Assembly: GCA_004296455.1 (NCBI GenBank)
Contig: AP018280.1
Span: forward strand, 1,612,001 to 1,676,000
Length of the DNA: 64,000 nt
Source: Calothrix sp. NIES-4101
Lineage (GTDB): Bacteria; Cyanobacteriota; Cyanobacteriia; Cyanobacteriales; Nostocaceae
Direction of reading: 5' to 3'
Shown here: one piece after another, positions 38,282 to 46,881 of the stretch
Position numbering within the stretch: the stretch's first letter is position 1
How the letters are laid out: every line of letters begins with the position of its first letter
Made by a program: the position numbers and the translations under genes
Notes under the pieces: model-generated
The model's input: the letters and a program-made list of their open reading frames with translations, nothing else
The model's database searches: none
What the model was told of the DNA's origin: nothing

Positions 38282-39772
38282 CTATTCCCCACTTGCCAAA
38301 ATCGGTAGTACTACAGTAAATGTCGTTCCCTGCTCCAAAACACTTTCCACATGAATTTGACCTTGATGATTTTCAACGATCGCTCTGGCGATCGCTAATC
38401 CCAATCCGGAGCCAGTCGTCTTCTCTGTGGCTTTATCTGGGGAAGAATGAGTACGTGCGGGATCGACTCGATAGAAGCGATCAAATAATTTCGGTAATGA
38501 TTCAGCCGGAATCCCAATACCACTATCACTAATTTTTACTTGTAATTGCGGAGTCACATAGCCGAACCCCGAAACTCGATAAATTGCCTCAAACCTTTTT
38601 AATTCAACATTTACATGACCGCGATCGCGCGTGTAACGTAAGGCATTGCCAATTAAATTAGTAAATAATCTGACTAACTGATTCCAATCACCAGTTAGTG
38701 TAAACCAGTTTTCCAACAACTCTAGATTTGTCTCTGTTGCCGGTGGATCAATTAATTCCAAGGACAGCATAATATTTTTTGCTGCCGCAAATAATTGCTG
38801 TTCTTCCACCACCTCCATTAATAAAGCATCGAGGGGACATAGTGAAAAGCTTTCCTGAGCAATGCCACTATCTTGTCTTGCTAAAAACAACAAATCGTTG
38901 ACAAGCTTTCCCAAACGCTGGGTTAATCGTTCCACTATCTGCAACTGCTGTCGGTAATGCGAAGCTGTAACAGTGCTTGTCTCACTCGCTTCTAAGGATT
39001 CTAAATCGGCAAGTGCGACCTGGACATTAGTTTGAATCAAAGCAATGGGACTCCGCAATTCATGGGAAGCATCTGCTGTAAACTGCTTGAGACGCTGATA
39101 TGACTGATGTACAGGTTCCATCGCCTTACCGGAAAGAAACCAGCCACTCGCAGCCACAGAAAGCACCATTAATCCAGTTCCCAAAGCCAAATCAACAATC
39201 AGCTGTCGGCTGGGTTTTGTCACCTCAAACCAAGGATGACTCACCCGCAAATATCCCAAAACCTGCCGCCCAATTTCTACCCGTTGTGTAACTTGGCGAA
39301 GTATTAAAGGAGAAAAATCTTGATGCTCATATTTATTTTCTTCCCTACCTTCCAAATCTCCCCAACTTCCCGCGCCATCTTCTTCCCTAACAACACGAAC
39401 CGTCTCCCCATTGAGGTTGGAATCAATCGGAATATTAATTGGTTCGGCAAAAGTTGACCAAAGTAAATCACCTGTAGAACTAAACCATTCAATATCAATG
39501 CGATCATCTTCTACTGTATTGGCATTGTTGCGAAAACTGGCTTCGATATTAATTCGGTATTGCTTCGCCTCAGATGTTACGGAAACATTCACCGGCTCAA
39601 TTACAAGCGATCGCTCCACAACTTCCACCACATGATTGAGAGTATCGTCTATGCGCTCAATTAAAGTATTACGAACGTACAAATACACACCGCAGGCAAA
39701 TAACAATAGCAACACAGCTGTAATTGCCGTATACCAAAGCGCCAGACGACGACGAGTAGCTTGAAACATCAA
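38282..39772 (-). CDS. Sensor histidine kinase
   Basis: A 496-aa membrane kinase. TM1 spans about 11-32 and TM2 about 191-213, leaving a sensor region of some 155 residues outside the cytoplasm. The HisKA site is H237 (FTADASHELRSPIALIQ), followed by the N box (LVRLFTNLIGNALRYT), G1 (KISDSGIGI), F box and G2 (GSGLGLAIARAIVENH). There is no HAMP of normal length between TM2 and HisKA. No response regulator gene is adjacent in this window; the region upstream is a long gap. The architecture resembles cyanobacterial RppB/NrsS-type kinases, but I do not assign the symbol. A start at the second Met (39769) is equally possible. Confidence 0.92.
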   Translation of the reverse strand: MMFQATRRRLALWYTAITAVLLLLFACGVYLYVRNTLIERIDDTLNHVVEVVERSLVIEPVNVSVTSEAKQYRINIEASFRNNANTVEDDRIDIEWFSSTGDLLWSTFAEPINIPIDSNLNGETVRVVREEDGAGSWGDLEGREENKYEHQDFSPLILRQVTQRVEIGRQVLGYLRVSHPWFEVTKPSRQLIVDLALGTGLMVLSVAASGWFLSGKAMEPVHQSYQRLKQFTADASHELRSPIALIQTNVQVALADLESLEASETSTVTASHYRQQLQIVERLTQRLGKLVNDLLFLARQDSGIAQESFSLCPLDALLMEVVEEQQLFAAAKNIMLSLELIDPPATETNLELLENWFTLTGDWNQLVRLFTNLIGNALRYTRDRGHVNVELKRFEAIYRVSGFGYVTPQLQVKISDSGIGIPAESLPKLFDRFYRVDPARTHSSPDKATEKTTGSGLGLAIARAIVENHQGQIHVESVLEQGTTFTVVLPILASGE

Positions 39773-40581
39773 CTTTGTCCCCTCATCTTTCCCTTCTTCA
39801 ATCCAATACCTAAATAAAATTTCCTATACAGCTTCAGTGCTATCACTTAAGTCTTTTTGTTATCCTTGCCTCATAATTCCATATTCTCACTGAAGGAGTC
39901 TTTAGTGCAAAAGGGTTAAATTCTTGATGTAATCAAGAATTGTGAAGGACTCAAAATATAAATGAGACGAATTTAATGGTTTTGATTGCTGCTGTAGCTT
40001 TTATTTTCACGAATGGAAGATTGAATTAATTAATTTTTGACAAGTGTTAATTGATACATCTATTCCATATCAATATTTTTTGAGGAAAGTAATATTACAG
40101 TCATTACCACAACTATATATGAATATTATATGCTCTCGCGATTTTCCCGAAGCCTAGTATTCATCACTTCACAAACAAATACGAATCCATAATTGTCAAT
40201 TTTGGTGGCAATGGCGTTACTACTGACTTCAACGAATTGGGAGCGGAGTAAAAATTGCCCAGCAAATTGAGTTCAATAATTATGCGATAGGCTGCGATCG
40301 ACACGTAAAGCGAGGAGCAAAGGTTTTCTCATAATTTATGTAAAGGAGGTGGTGCTTTAGCAGTTAAAGCCATGCTGGCAAAGAAAATCGGCAATTTATC
40401 AAGGCAGATTTTACTTGCAAAAGGTCATACTTGATTTCCAACTCTCGGGCTTATCCAGGGAAGCTATATCGATAAGGTCATAAATAGCAAAATCACATTA
40501 GCTCGGCAACGAGCAAAAAACGAGAGTTAATTTTACTTCCAAAAAAAATCAGATTATCTATCCTCAGGAGTTGTTTTTTCC
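39773..40581. other. Long intergenic region upstream of the fimbrial-like locus
   Basis: About 810 bases without a supported gene, between the divergently oriented sensor kinase and first pilin-like gene. It contains a perfect 10-bp palindrome with a three-base spacer at 39919-39941 and several short ORF-like frames broken by stops. Promoters of the chaperone-usher locus should lie here. Confidence 0.5.
39919..39941. promoter_or_regulatory. Perfect palindrome AATTCTTGAT-GTA-ATCAAGAATT
   Basis: Two 10-bp arms with a GTA spacer lie 147 bases upstream of the sensor kinase start and 640 bases before the pilin-like gene. The symmetry fits a dimeric regulator site as well as a transcript hairpin. 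Confidence 0.4.
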
Positions 40582-41169
40582 ATGAATAAGAAGATTTTGG
40601 GCATCATTGCCGCAGGTGCAGCAGCATTAAGCAGCGCTATTTTCACAGCACCCGCAAATGCAGTTCAGCAAGACGTAAATGTAGAAGTTACCATCCAACC
40701 TGGAATCTACCTACGTACATTTGAAAACGTGAAGTTGCAAATCACTCAGGGCGACTTGGGCGCAACACAAGAAAAAGATTTTAATCCTGGTGCTCCTGAT
40801 ACAGACGGTACTACCAAGTTGACATTGACTCCACGTCCTGCGATAGGCTCAGGAACTCAGACCACAGTCACCAAGAAAGTGGATGAATTGTTCGCAGTTT
40901 GGTCGAATAGTGGTAAACCAGTTAACGTTACCGTGACTCCAGTTGCTAACAGCGCTGCTGGTCTTCCCAAAGCTACCGTCTTAACAAATACTGCTGATCC
41001 AGGTAGTGAAATCGTACTTACAAACGTAACTGTCAATAATGGTACTGGAACGCCTACAGCTTCAGTTCCCATTGTTGGCGGTGTTGATTTGGAATTTGAT
41101 GTTAGTGCTGCAAGTGCTGGTGTTCACACTGGTGGTAAGTTGACTGTTGAAGCTTTGGCTCAACTCTAA
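40582..41169 (+). CDS. Secreted fimbrial-subunit-like protein (putative major pilin)
   Basis: A 195-aa protein with a clear Sec signal peptide (KKILGIIAAGAAALSSAIFT, cut after ANA). The mature start, VQQDVNVEVTIQPGIYLR, alternates hydrophobic residues and then has a Pro, like the donor strand of CFA/I-type (alternate chaperone-usher) major pilins. The rest is beta-rich, has no cysteine, and ends SAGVHTGGKLTVEALAQL, a GxHxGxL-type terminal strand shared with the next gene. It is the first of four same-strand genes that include a PapD-like chaperone and an usher. The pilin role is inferred from context plus these features. AGGAG lies 11 bases upstream. Confidence 0.65.
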   Translation: MNKKILGIIAAGAAALSSAIFTAPANAVQQDVNVEVTIQPGIYLRTFENVKLQITQGDLGATQEKDFNPGAPDTDGTTKLTLTPRPAIGSGTQTTVTKKVDELFAVWSNSGKPVNVTVTPVANSAAGLPKATVLTNTADPGSEIVLTNVTVNNGTGTPTASVPIVGGVDLEFDVSAASAGVHTGGKLTVEALAQL

Positions 41170-41566
41170 TTTTGTATCCAAATAGAGTACCAATAGATAG
41201 CTCACTTTAAGTCATCATAATTTCTGGTGCAGGCATTGTGCCTGCTTCCAGTCCCCAAATATCAACTATATTCATTTGCTTGGCTTTTGTTTTTATTTTG
41301 CTTTTAAAGTTTTTTATGTGTGTTTTTAAAAGCCAAAAGTCAATTGTTAAAATTTTACTCAATTTGCAATTCAGCAGATATAACAGATAAGACATTATTG
41401 TGAGTTATAAATAATTCGGAGCTAACAGGAGTTATTAATCAAAAAGAAGCGTGACCCGACAAAAAGTAATTATGAGGTCTAAACAAAGTCTATGATTTTG
41501 ATTTTTAACTCGATTAATTTACATTTAACTCCTGTCAAAAAATATCGTTTTGCCAGTGTGAGGATA
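41170..41566. other. Intergenic region within the fimbrial-like locus
   Basis: About 400 bases, AT-rich. GCAGGCA-TTG-TGCCTGC at 41229-41245 forms a perfect 7-bp hairpin 60 bases after the pilin-like stop and may terminate or stabilise that transcript, allowing higher expression of the major subunit. Confidence 0.45.
41229..41245. terminator. Hairpin after the first pilin-like gene
   Basis: GCAGGCA and TGCCTGC pair perfectly across a TTG loop. No strong T-run follows, so a processing or stabilising hairpin is as likely as a terminator. Confidence 0.4.
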
Positions 41567-42115
41567 ATGAGTTATCAGTGCAAACTATTAAGTTTTTTGG
41601 CGACAGTAATGGTAACCCTAGGTTTGCCATTCATGCCAGTTTTAGCCCAAACAGCTATAACCCCAGAAGAAGATTTAGGGGTAAATGGAATATCACCTAC
41701 TCAGATAACCCTTGACCCAATTAAAGAGATATTTGTTAATTCTAGTGGCTATGCCCAGAATACACAGGAATTATATAAGCAGCCTGATTTAATTCAAAAT
41801 GTGAAGCGTCAAATAAATTGGACAAAGCGGATTCAACTAGACAAAATGGAATTGCCACTAAAAGTTACTTACGAGTTCAAGGATAATAGTGGAACTGCCA
41901 ATCGGTTAAATAATTCAACTACTTCTAATTCTACAATTGGTGTCATTCTTAATCCACTAGAAAGCAATCTTGTTTTTCGTAGTGAAGCCAGGAATGTTGC
42001 AGTAGTGGAAGGACGTGTAGAGTTAACATTAGACCCTAATCAAAGTCACATTGCTGGTGTTCATGGCGGTCGTTTATCGGTATGTATTCAAAGTAAAGAT
42101 GGTGGATGTTTGTAA
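41567..42115 (+). CDS. Secreted fimbrial-subunit-like protein (putative minor subunit)
   Basis: From ATG 41567 the product is 182 aa with a signal peptide (LLSFLATVMVTLGLPFMPVLAQ). An earlier ATG at 41492 would add a 25-residue basic leader. The mature part is beta-rich, with LPLKVTYEFKDNSGTANRLN and GRVELTLDPNQSHIAGVHGG, then RLSVCIQSKDGGCL; two cysteines near the C-terminus could form a small disulfide loop. The AGVHGGRLSV end parallels AGVHTGGKLTV in the previous protein, suggesting related folds. It lies 122 bases before the chaperone gene and is probably a minor or tip subunit of the same fibre. This is inference. Confidence 0.55.
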   Translation: MSYQCKLLSFLATVMVTLGLPFMPVLAQTAITPEEDLGVNGISPTQITLDPIKEIFVNSSGYAQNTQELYKQPDLIQNVKRQINWTKRIQLDKMELPLKVTYEFKDNSGTANRLNNSTTSNSTIGVILNPLESNLVFRSEARNVAVVEGRVELTLDPNQSHIAGVHGGRLSVCIQSKDGGCL

Positions 42116-42237
42116 GCGATTGATTCCGTGAATGATTAGTTGTGAAATTATTTGTAATTACCTAAAACTTCTAATTAACCATTAATAATTATCAAGTACT
42201 TGTGCCAATTAAGTGTGAGAGAGAATCGAGGGTTATA

Positions 42238-43152
42238 ATGCTACAAAAGACAAAAATCATCGCCTTAGGTTTATTAGGTGTATTCACGCAGGGACTTCTA
42301 GGGAATCTGGCACTAGCACCAGCATCAGCACTAGAAATCGGTGTCAGCCCGCCAAAATTTGAAATAGAAATGAATGGTAAAGGGCGATCGCAATCCATCA
42401 AAATCACGAATTTTTCTGCGGAACCTGTAGAAATGCAAGCTTACGTTCGCAATTGGACTCTCAATGAAGAAAGTAAACTGCAAGAGATCCAATCAACCGA
42501 AAATTCCCTAGATCAGTGGATTGTCTTTACTCCCGCCAAATTCACAATTCCCCCACGCAGCTCACAAAGCCTCCGCTTTGCTATCCGTCCCAAAGTTCAA
42601 CCCAAAGAGGGAGAACACCGAGCAGTTATTTACATTGAGGAAGTTTTACCTCAAAGCAAAGAAAACTCGCAGTCAGTTGTGACTATCGGTCGTGTCGGTA
42701 TTGTCGTCTACGGCTATGCTGGTAAAATCAAACGCTCTGGCACTCTTAACTCCATCAATGTAGATGCCAAAGCCAACTCTGTGAACGCTATCTTCGATAT
42801 TTCGAGTACGGGTAACGCCAACATCCGCATGAAGGGACAGTACTCCATCTGGCGGGCAGGAAATTATCCAGGTGCAAAAACAACACAGCAGATACCTGGT
42901 GCTGGTTCCGCAAATGTGAAACTACCTGCAAATGTAGTCGATGCCGGAATTTTGAAAGACACACCTGTTCTTCCGAGCACGCGACGTAAGCTAGTCATGC
43001 CAATAAACAAAAAATTACCACCTGGTAACTACGTTTTGGATATTAACGGTGACTTAAATGGAGTTGCTGTCGATCAAGGTATTCCTTTCACTGTCCCCGC
43101 AACTGGTGCAACTCCAGCAGCGAAAAAGCCCCTAATTCCTCTAAGGAAGTGA
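42238..43152 (+). CDS. PapD-like periplasmic chaperone
   Basis: A 304-aa exported protein: signal peptide (IIALGLLGVFTQGLLGNLAL, cut near ASA), then an Ig-like N-domain. EIGVSPPKFEIEMNGKGRSQ and IVFTPAKFTIPPRSSQSLRF, followed by GEHRAVIYIEEVLP, match the G1/F1 strand layout of fimbrial chaperones, which hold subunits by donor-strand complementation. A second beta domain follows (GTLNSINVDAKANSVNAIFD) and a Lys/Pro tail. ATG 42238 is supported by GAGGG at 42228-42232; the frame is open further upstream. It precedes the usher gene by 139 bases. Relatives occur in archaic and alternate chaperone-usher loci. Confidence 0.72.
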   Translation: MLQKTKIIALGLLGVFTQGLLGNLALAPASALEIGVSPPKFEIEMNGKGRSQSIKITNFSAEPVEMQAYVRNWTLNEESKLQEIQSTENSLDQWIVFTPAKFTIPPRSSQSLRFAIRPKVQPKEGEHRAVIYIEEVLPQSKENSQSVVTIGRVGIVVYGYAGKIKRSGTLNSINVDAKANSVNAIFDISSTGNANIRMKGQYSIWRAGNYPGAKTTQQIPGAGSANVKLPANVVDAGILKDTPVLPSTRRKLVMPINKKLPPGNYVLDINGDLNGVAVDQGIPFTVPATGATPAAKKPLIPLRK

Positions 43153-43290
43153 ACTGTAGTCTTAAATTTTAAACCGAAATCAAAATAGCCAATTTTCTGG
43201 GTAAATTCACAATCCCAAACCTAGAAACGATTTGCTGCCAAATGATATTAAAACTTACCTAACCCTTTTGGGATAACCATTTCAACCTTT

Positions 43291-46200
43291 GTGCTTAGTA
43301 TGCTCTACCTAGCTTTACCACCTGCACCACCCCCAATTGTCGCCACAATTGCACCTGAACAAGCTGCTGGCAAACCACCATCAGTCCAAGTTCCAGTTGT
43401 GAATAAACCGACAAAAAACTCAATTTCAGATAGTGGCAATGCCAGTACAGCAACAACACACTCATTAGAATGTCAGCTATCTGAGTTTAAATCACAGTCT
43501 CAATCTCAAAAACCTAACCTTGCGAATAACCTCTTAGCAAAGATGCTGGCGGCTTCTACCAGTGTGAAAACGCAAGCAACACCTTGTAATTCTCAAAAGC
43601 AAAAGCTGCAAAATCAACAACAAAAATCAGTTAGTAATATTCCTGTTGCTAGTCAAGAGACTGCCTCATTACCAGAAGATACCGATTCACAACAAATCGC
43701 TAGTAATTTAGCATCCAACAAAAGTGCTGAAAAGAATACTATTGGAACTATTTTGGCAGCAGTCCAGCAGTTAATTCAGGTATCCTTGTATGCATCTATT
43801 AACAATACAATTACTGATACTCTGCAAGTAGAAAATTCTCCTTCTACTTCCAACACTATTGCTAGTCAAGCACAAACCGATATAACTTCTAATAATTTAT
43901 CAGTAGCTAATAACGAAAATTCCCAATTAAATACTACAAAAAACAATCAAATTAAGCAAAATATTGAAAAAAATACAGATATTCAAACAGTAGCCAGCAA
44001 TCCCCCTTTTGATGCCACAAAAATCTTAGTACTCGTCCAAGAATTAATCAGCATTTCAATTTCTGCAAGCCTTAATAATAAAATAATTGATACGACTTCT
44101 GCAAATAATAATCCACAAGAAGCACAAAAAATCGCGAGTAATCCTAAACAAGATTTATCGCCAACTATAACAAAAACAAACTCGCAACCCAATTCTCCAA
44201 CGGTAGATAACAGCAAAGTTGCAGCCGCAGGTAATATTATTGATCGACTCAAGCCGAACTCTGATAATCAAATTACTCCAGGTGACTCAACCGCAAACTC
44301 TAAACCTGAAAATTCCCTACAACTCGCTAAATCTCCTGATGAACCATTTCTTGTCGAACTTAGTGTTAATGGTCGAGAAATTGGTACATTAGACGTTATT
44401 TTAGAAAACAAAATCTTACTAGTACCTCTTGATGCCTTTGCGAGACTAACAGGTTTAACTGTTGAAGTGGCAAATGGGAAAACCCAAGTAAAAACACCTT
44501 TAGGGACTGTGCAAATAGCACCGGAGTCTTTAAAGAAAATCAATGGTGTATCTTACATTAGCAGCGCCGAAATGCGCGATAAGCTCAACATCACTATTGA
44601 CTTAAATATTGCCGACCTCACATTACTTGCAGATTTACCTTGGCGCTCACAAAATAGTCAATATCGCCCCAATCAACCTGACTTAAAACCAGATGTATTT
44701 GCACCGCAAAATGGTTTATCTAATCTGCGCCAAGAATTAAACTGGACTAGTGGAGGTGGTGATTCGAGCTTACGCAGTTCCACACGTCTTGGTGGTCGAT
44801 TATTAGGTGGTTCTGTTGGACTTCGTTTTGATAATAACTTTGTTAATAGTCCAGATGTTTCCGAATATTATTTTTATAAGCGAAATGGTAACTTCCGCTA
44901 TCAAATAGGTCGCCAACAATTAGGTTTACATCCATTGTTAAATGGAGTTGATTTAACCGGATTACAATTTGGCTATAGCAATTTACCTCCTGAAAGTTTT
45001 GGTACGAGCTTTAACGCCACTGAACTATTACCTAGAAGGTCGCGCCCTATCCAAACATTTCGTGGTGAAGCTCCTCCTGCAAGTTTTGTACAGTTACGTA
45101 TTGGTGGGGTGATTATAGCCCAACAACAGGTAGGATTTAACGGGATTTATGAGTTTGTTGATGTTAATTTACCAGTCGGTCAAACGAATGAAATTGAACT
45201 TTTGATTTTTGACCGTACGAATCTGCGCGTACCTTCAGAAATACGCACAGTCAGAATTAATGCATCAGATTTATTATTACCTTCAGGGGGAAATATTCAA
45301 CTTGCTGGTTTGGGGATTAGCGGTAATTTAGTCCAAGATCAATTGTTTGGAGAATTTAATTCTGACTACAATGGTAAATTAATGGGCTTTTACCAATTCA
45401 GACAAGGACTATCAAATAACTTAACTTTTGAAGGTTCTCTGCAAGCAATTCCCGATACATTACAATCGCAAGCTGGTTTAGTGTGGCGATTGGCAAATCC
45501 TGTAGTTTTATCTGCCAGTGTTGGTAATTCTTATGATCAAATTGGTTATACGGCTGACTTAGATATTCAACTTGATAAATTAGATATTAATGCCAATTCT
45601 CAATCATTACCAAGAGGATATCGTACAGGAAAAAGAGAAAGTTTTGAGCGTTTCAATCACAGTCTAGAACTTAAGTATCGTTTCAGTAATAAATTCAATT
45701 TAGGATTTATTGCTCGCAATCGCCAAGATGATACAAGTACAGCTAGTTATATCTTACCTACCTTTACTTTAAGACCTTTTTCCACTGTATCTTTGAACGG
45801 TAGACCTGATATTGATGGTAGATATTTATTTAATGCTTTCTATCAACCAAATTGGGCAACTCGCCTTTCATTTAACACCTATGGTGATGCCTATCTTTCA
45901 GACTTAAGTTATAAGTTTAAAAATGACTATCAGGTGTCTGCGGGAACCGAGTTTGGGGCTGGTTCTGCTCCACGCTACACTTTAGGTTTTGGTTACTTTC
46001 CTAATAGCCTCAGACAGTTAAGTTGGAACCTGGGATTAGCGCTGCGAGATGGTGAAGTTGCCCCCCTGGCTGGTGCCAGTATGCAAGTATTACCTGGTTT
46101 GTTGGCAAGAGTCGAATATCAAGGTATTCCCTCAAGAGCAACTAGCGGAAACTTTGGTGGTTTTGGTAGCGATCGCCTGAGCCTGACACTAGTATCCGAT

Positions 46201-46830
46201 TTATCCTTTGCCCGGGGTCAGATTGCACCTGCCAGTTATACAGGTATTACGAAAGAACGTGGTGCGATCGCCGGACGAATTAAAGTCGAAGGTGCTAAAG
46301 GTGATTTTGATTTGAGTGGCTCAAATGTCCGTATTATCAATAAAAAGGGCGAAGTTTTCGGTTCTGCTAGAACTGATTTGAAAGGCAACTTCTTTGTTGG
46401 TGGTTTACCCGAAGGTAACTATATAGTCGAACTTGAGCCGGACGAATTACCCATTGAACTCTCCGTACCAAAAACAAGTATGGTAGCACAAGTCGCCAAT
46501 TCAGCCGTTACACGCTTAGATTTCCCAGTTCGGGCAGAGTTTGGTGTTGCTGGACGTGTTACAGATGTTGCAGGGCAGCCAATGGCACAAGTCAAGGTGG
46601 AATTGATTAACTCTAGTGGTGCGAGAATTTTATCGGGTATCACCGATAGATTTGGTTTGTACCGTCTGGATGGGGTTCCGGTTGGTCAATACATGTTGCG
46701 CGTTTCTAACCAAGATACACTTAATCGCAACGACTCACTTCCGAAACGGAAAATTGAGATTCGCAACGAGTTTGTTTATAATCAGAATTTACAATTACCT
46801 GTTTCTGCGGCTGCGAAAAAAAATAATTAG
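43291..46830 (+). CDS. Outer-membrane usher-like protein
   Basis: A 1,179-aa protein from GTG 43291. Residues 40-345 are Asn/Gln/Ser/Thr-rich and contain a repeat pair (153-198 and 243-289). Residues 352-450 resemble usher N-terminal domains (FLVELSVNGREIGTLDVILE, ILLVPLDAFARLTGLTV). From about 470 to 985 come barrel-like beta strands, interrupted at 590-658 by a plug-like module (RGEAPPASFVQLRIGGVIIA, EFVDVNLPVGQTNEIELLIF). Residues 990-1165 form two carboxypeptidase-regulatory-like Ig domains (ARTDLKGNFFVGGLPEGNYI; ITDRFGLYRLDGVPVGQYML). Ushers thread chaperone-bound subunits through the outer membrane. The GTG start gives only a weak signal peptide, so the true start may differ. Confidence 0.72.
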   Translation: MLSMLYLALPPAPPPIVATIAPEQAAGKPPSVQVPVVNKPTKNSISDSGNASTATTHSLECQLSEFKSQSQSQKPNLANNLLAKMLAASTSVKTQATPCNSQKQKLQNQQQKSVSNIPVASQETASLPEDTDSQQIASNLASNKSAEKNTIGTILAAVQQLIQVSLYASINNTITDTLQVENSPSTSNTIASQAQTDITSNNLSVANNENSQLNTTKNNQIKQNIEKNTDIQTVASNPPFDATKILVLVQELISISISASLNNKIIDTTSANNNPQEAQKIASNPKQDLSPTITKTNSQPNSPTVDNSKVAAAGNIIDRLKPNSDNQITPGDSTANSKPENSLQLAKSPDEPFLVELSVNGREIGTLDVILENKILLVPLDAFARLTGLTVEVANGKTQVKTPLGTVQIAPESLKKINGVSYISSAEMRDKLNITIDLNIADLTLLADLPWRSQNSQYRPNQPDLKPDVFAPQNGLSNLRQELNWTSGGGDSSLRSSTRLGGRLLGGSVGLRFDNNFVNSPDVSEYYFYKRNGNFRYQIGRQQLGLHPLLNGVDLTGLQFGYSNLPPESFGTSFNATELLPRRSRPIQTFRGEAPPASFVQLRIGGVIIAQQQVGFNGIYEFVDVNLPVGQTNEIELLIFDRTNLRVPSEIRTVRINASDLLLPSGGNIQLAGLGISGNLVQDQLFGEFNSDYNGKLMGFYQFRQGLSNNLTFEGSLQAIPDTLQSQAGLVWRLANPVVLSASVGNSYDQIGYTADLDIQLDKLDINANSQSLPRGYRTGKRESFERFNHSLELKYRFSNKFNLGFIARNRQDDTSTASYILPTFTLRPFSTVSLNGRPDIDGRYLFNAFYQPNWATRLSFNTYGDAYLSDLSYKFKNDYQVSAGTEFGAGSAPRYTLGFGYFPNSLRQLSWNLGLALRDGEVAPLAGASMQVLPGLLARVEYQGIPSRATSGNFGGFGSDRLSLTLVSDLSFARGQIAPASYTGITKERGAIAGRIKVEGAKGDFDLSGSNVRIINKKGEVFGSARTDLKGNFFVGGLPEGNYIVELEPDELPIELSVPKTSMVAQVANSAVTRLDFPVRAEFGVAGRVTDVAGQPMAQVKVELINSSGARILSGITDRFGLYRLDGVPVGQYMLRVSNQDTLNRNDSLPKRKIEIRNEFVYNQNLQLPVSAAAKKNN

Positions 46831-46881
46831 GATTTTCAGGTGTAGTATTTGTCTAAGTTGAATACATTACATCATCTGAAA

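Noticed and set aside
40306-40431. 40-codon frame with a GGGALAVKAMLAKKIGNLSR-like product before the pilin-like gene
   Set aside because: It lacks a proper start codon and is flanked by stops in an AT-rich gap.
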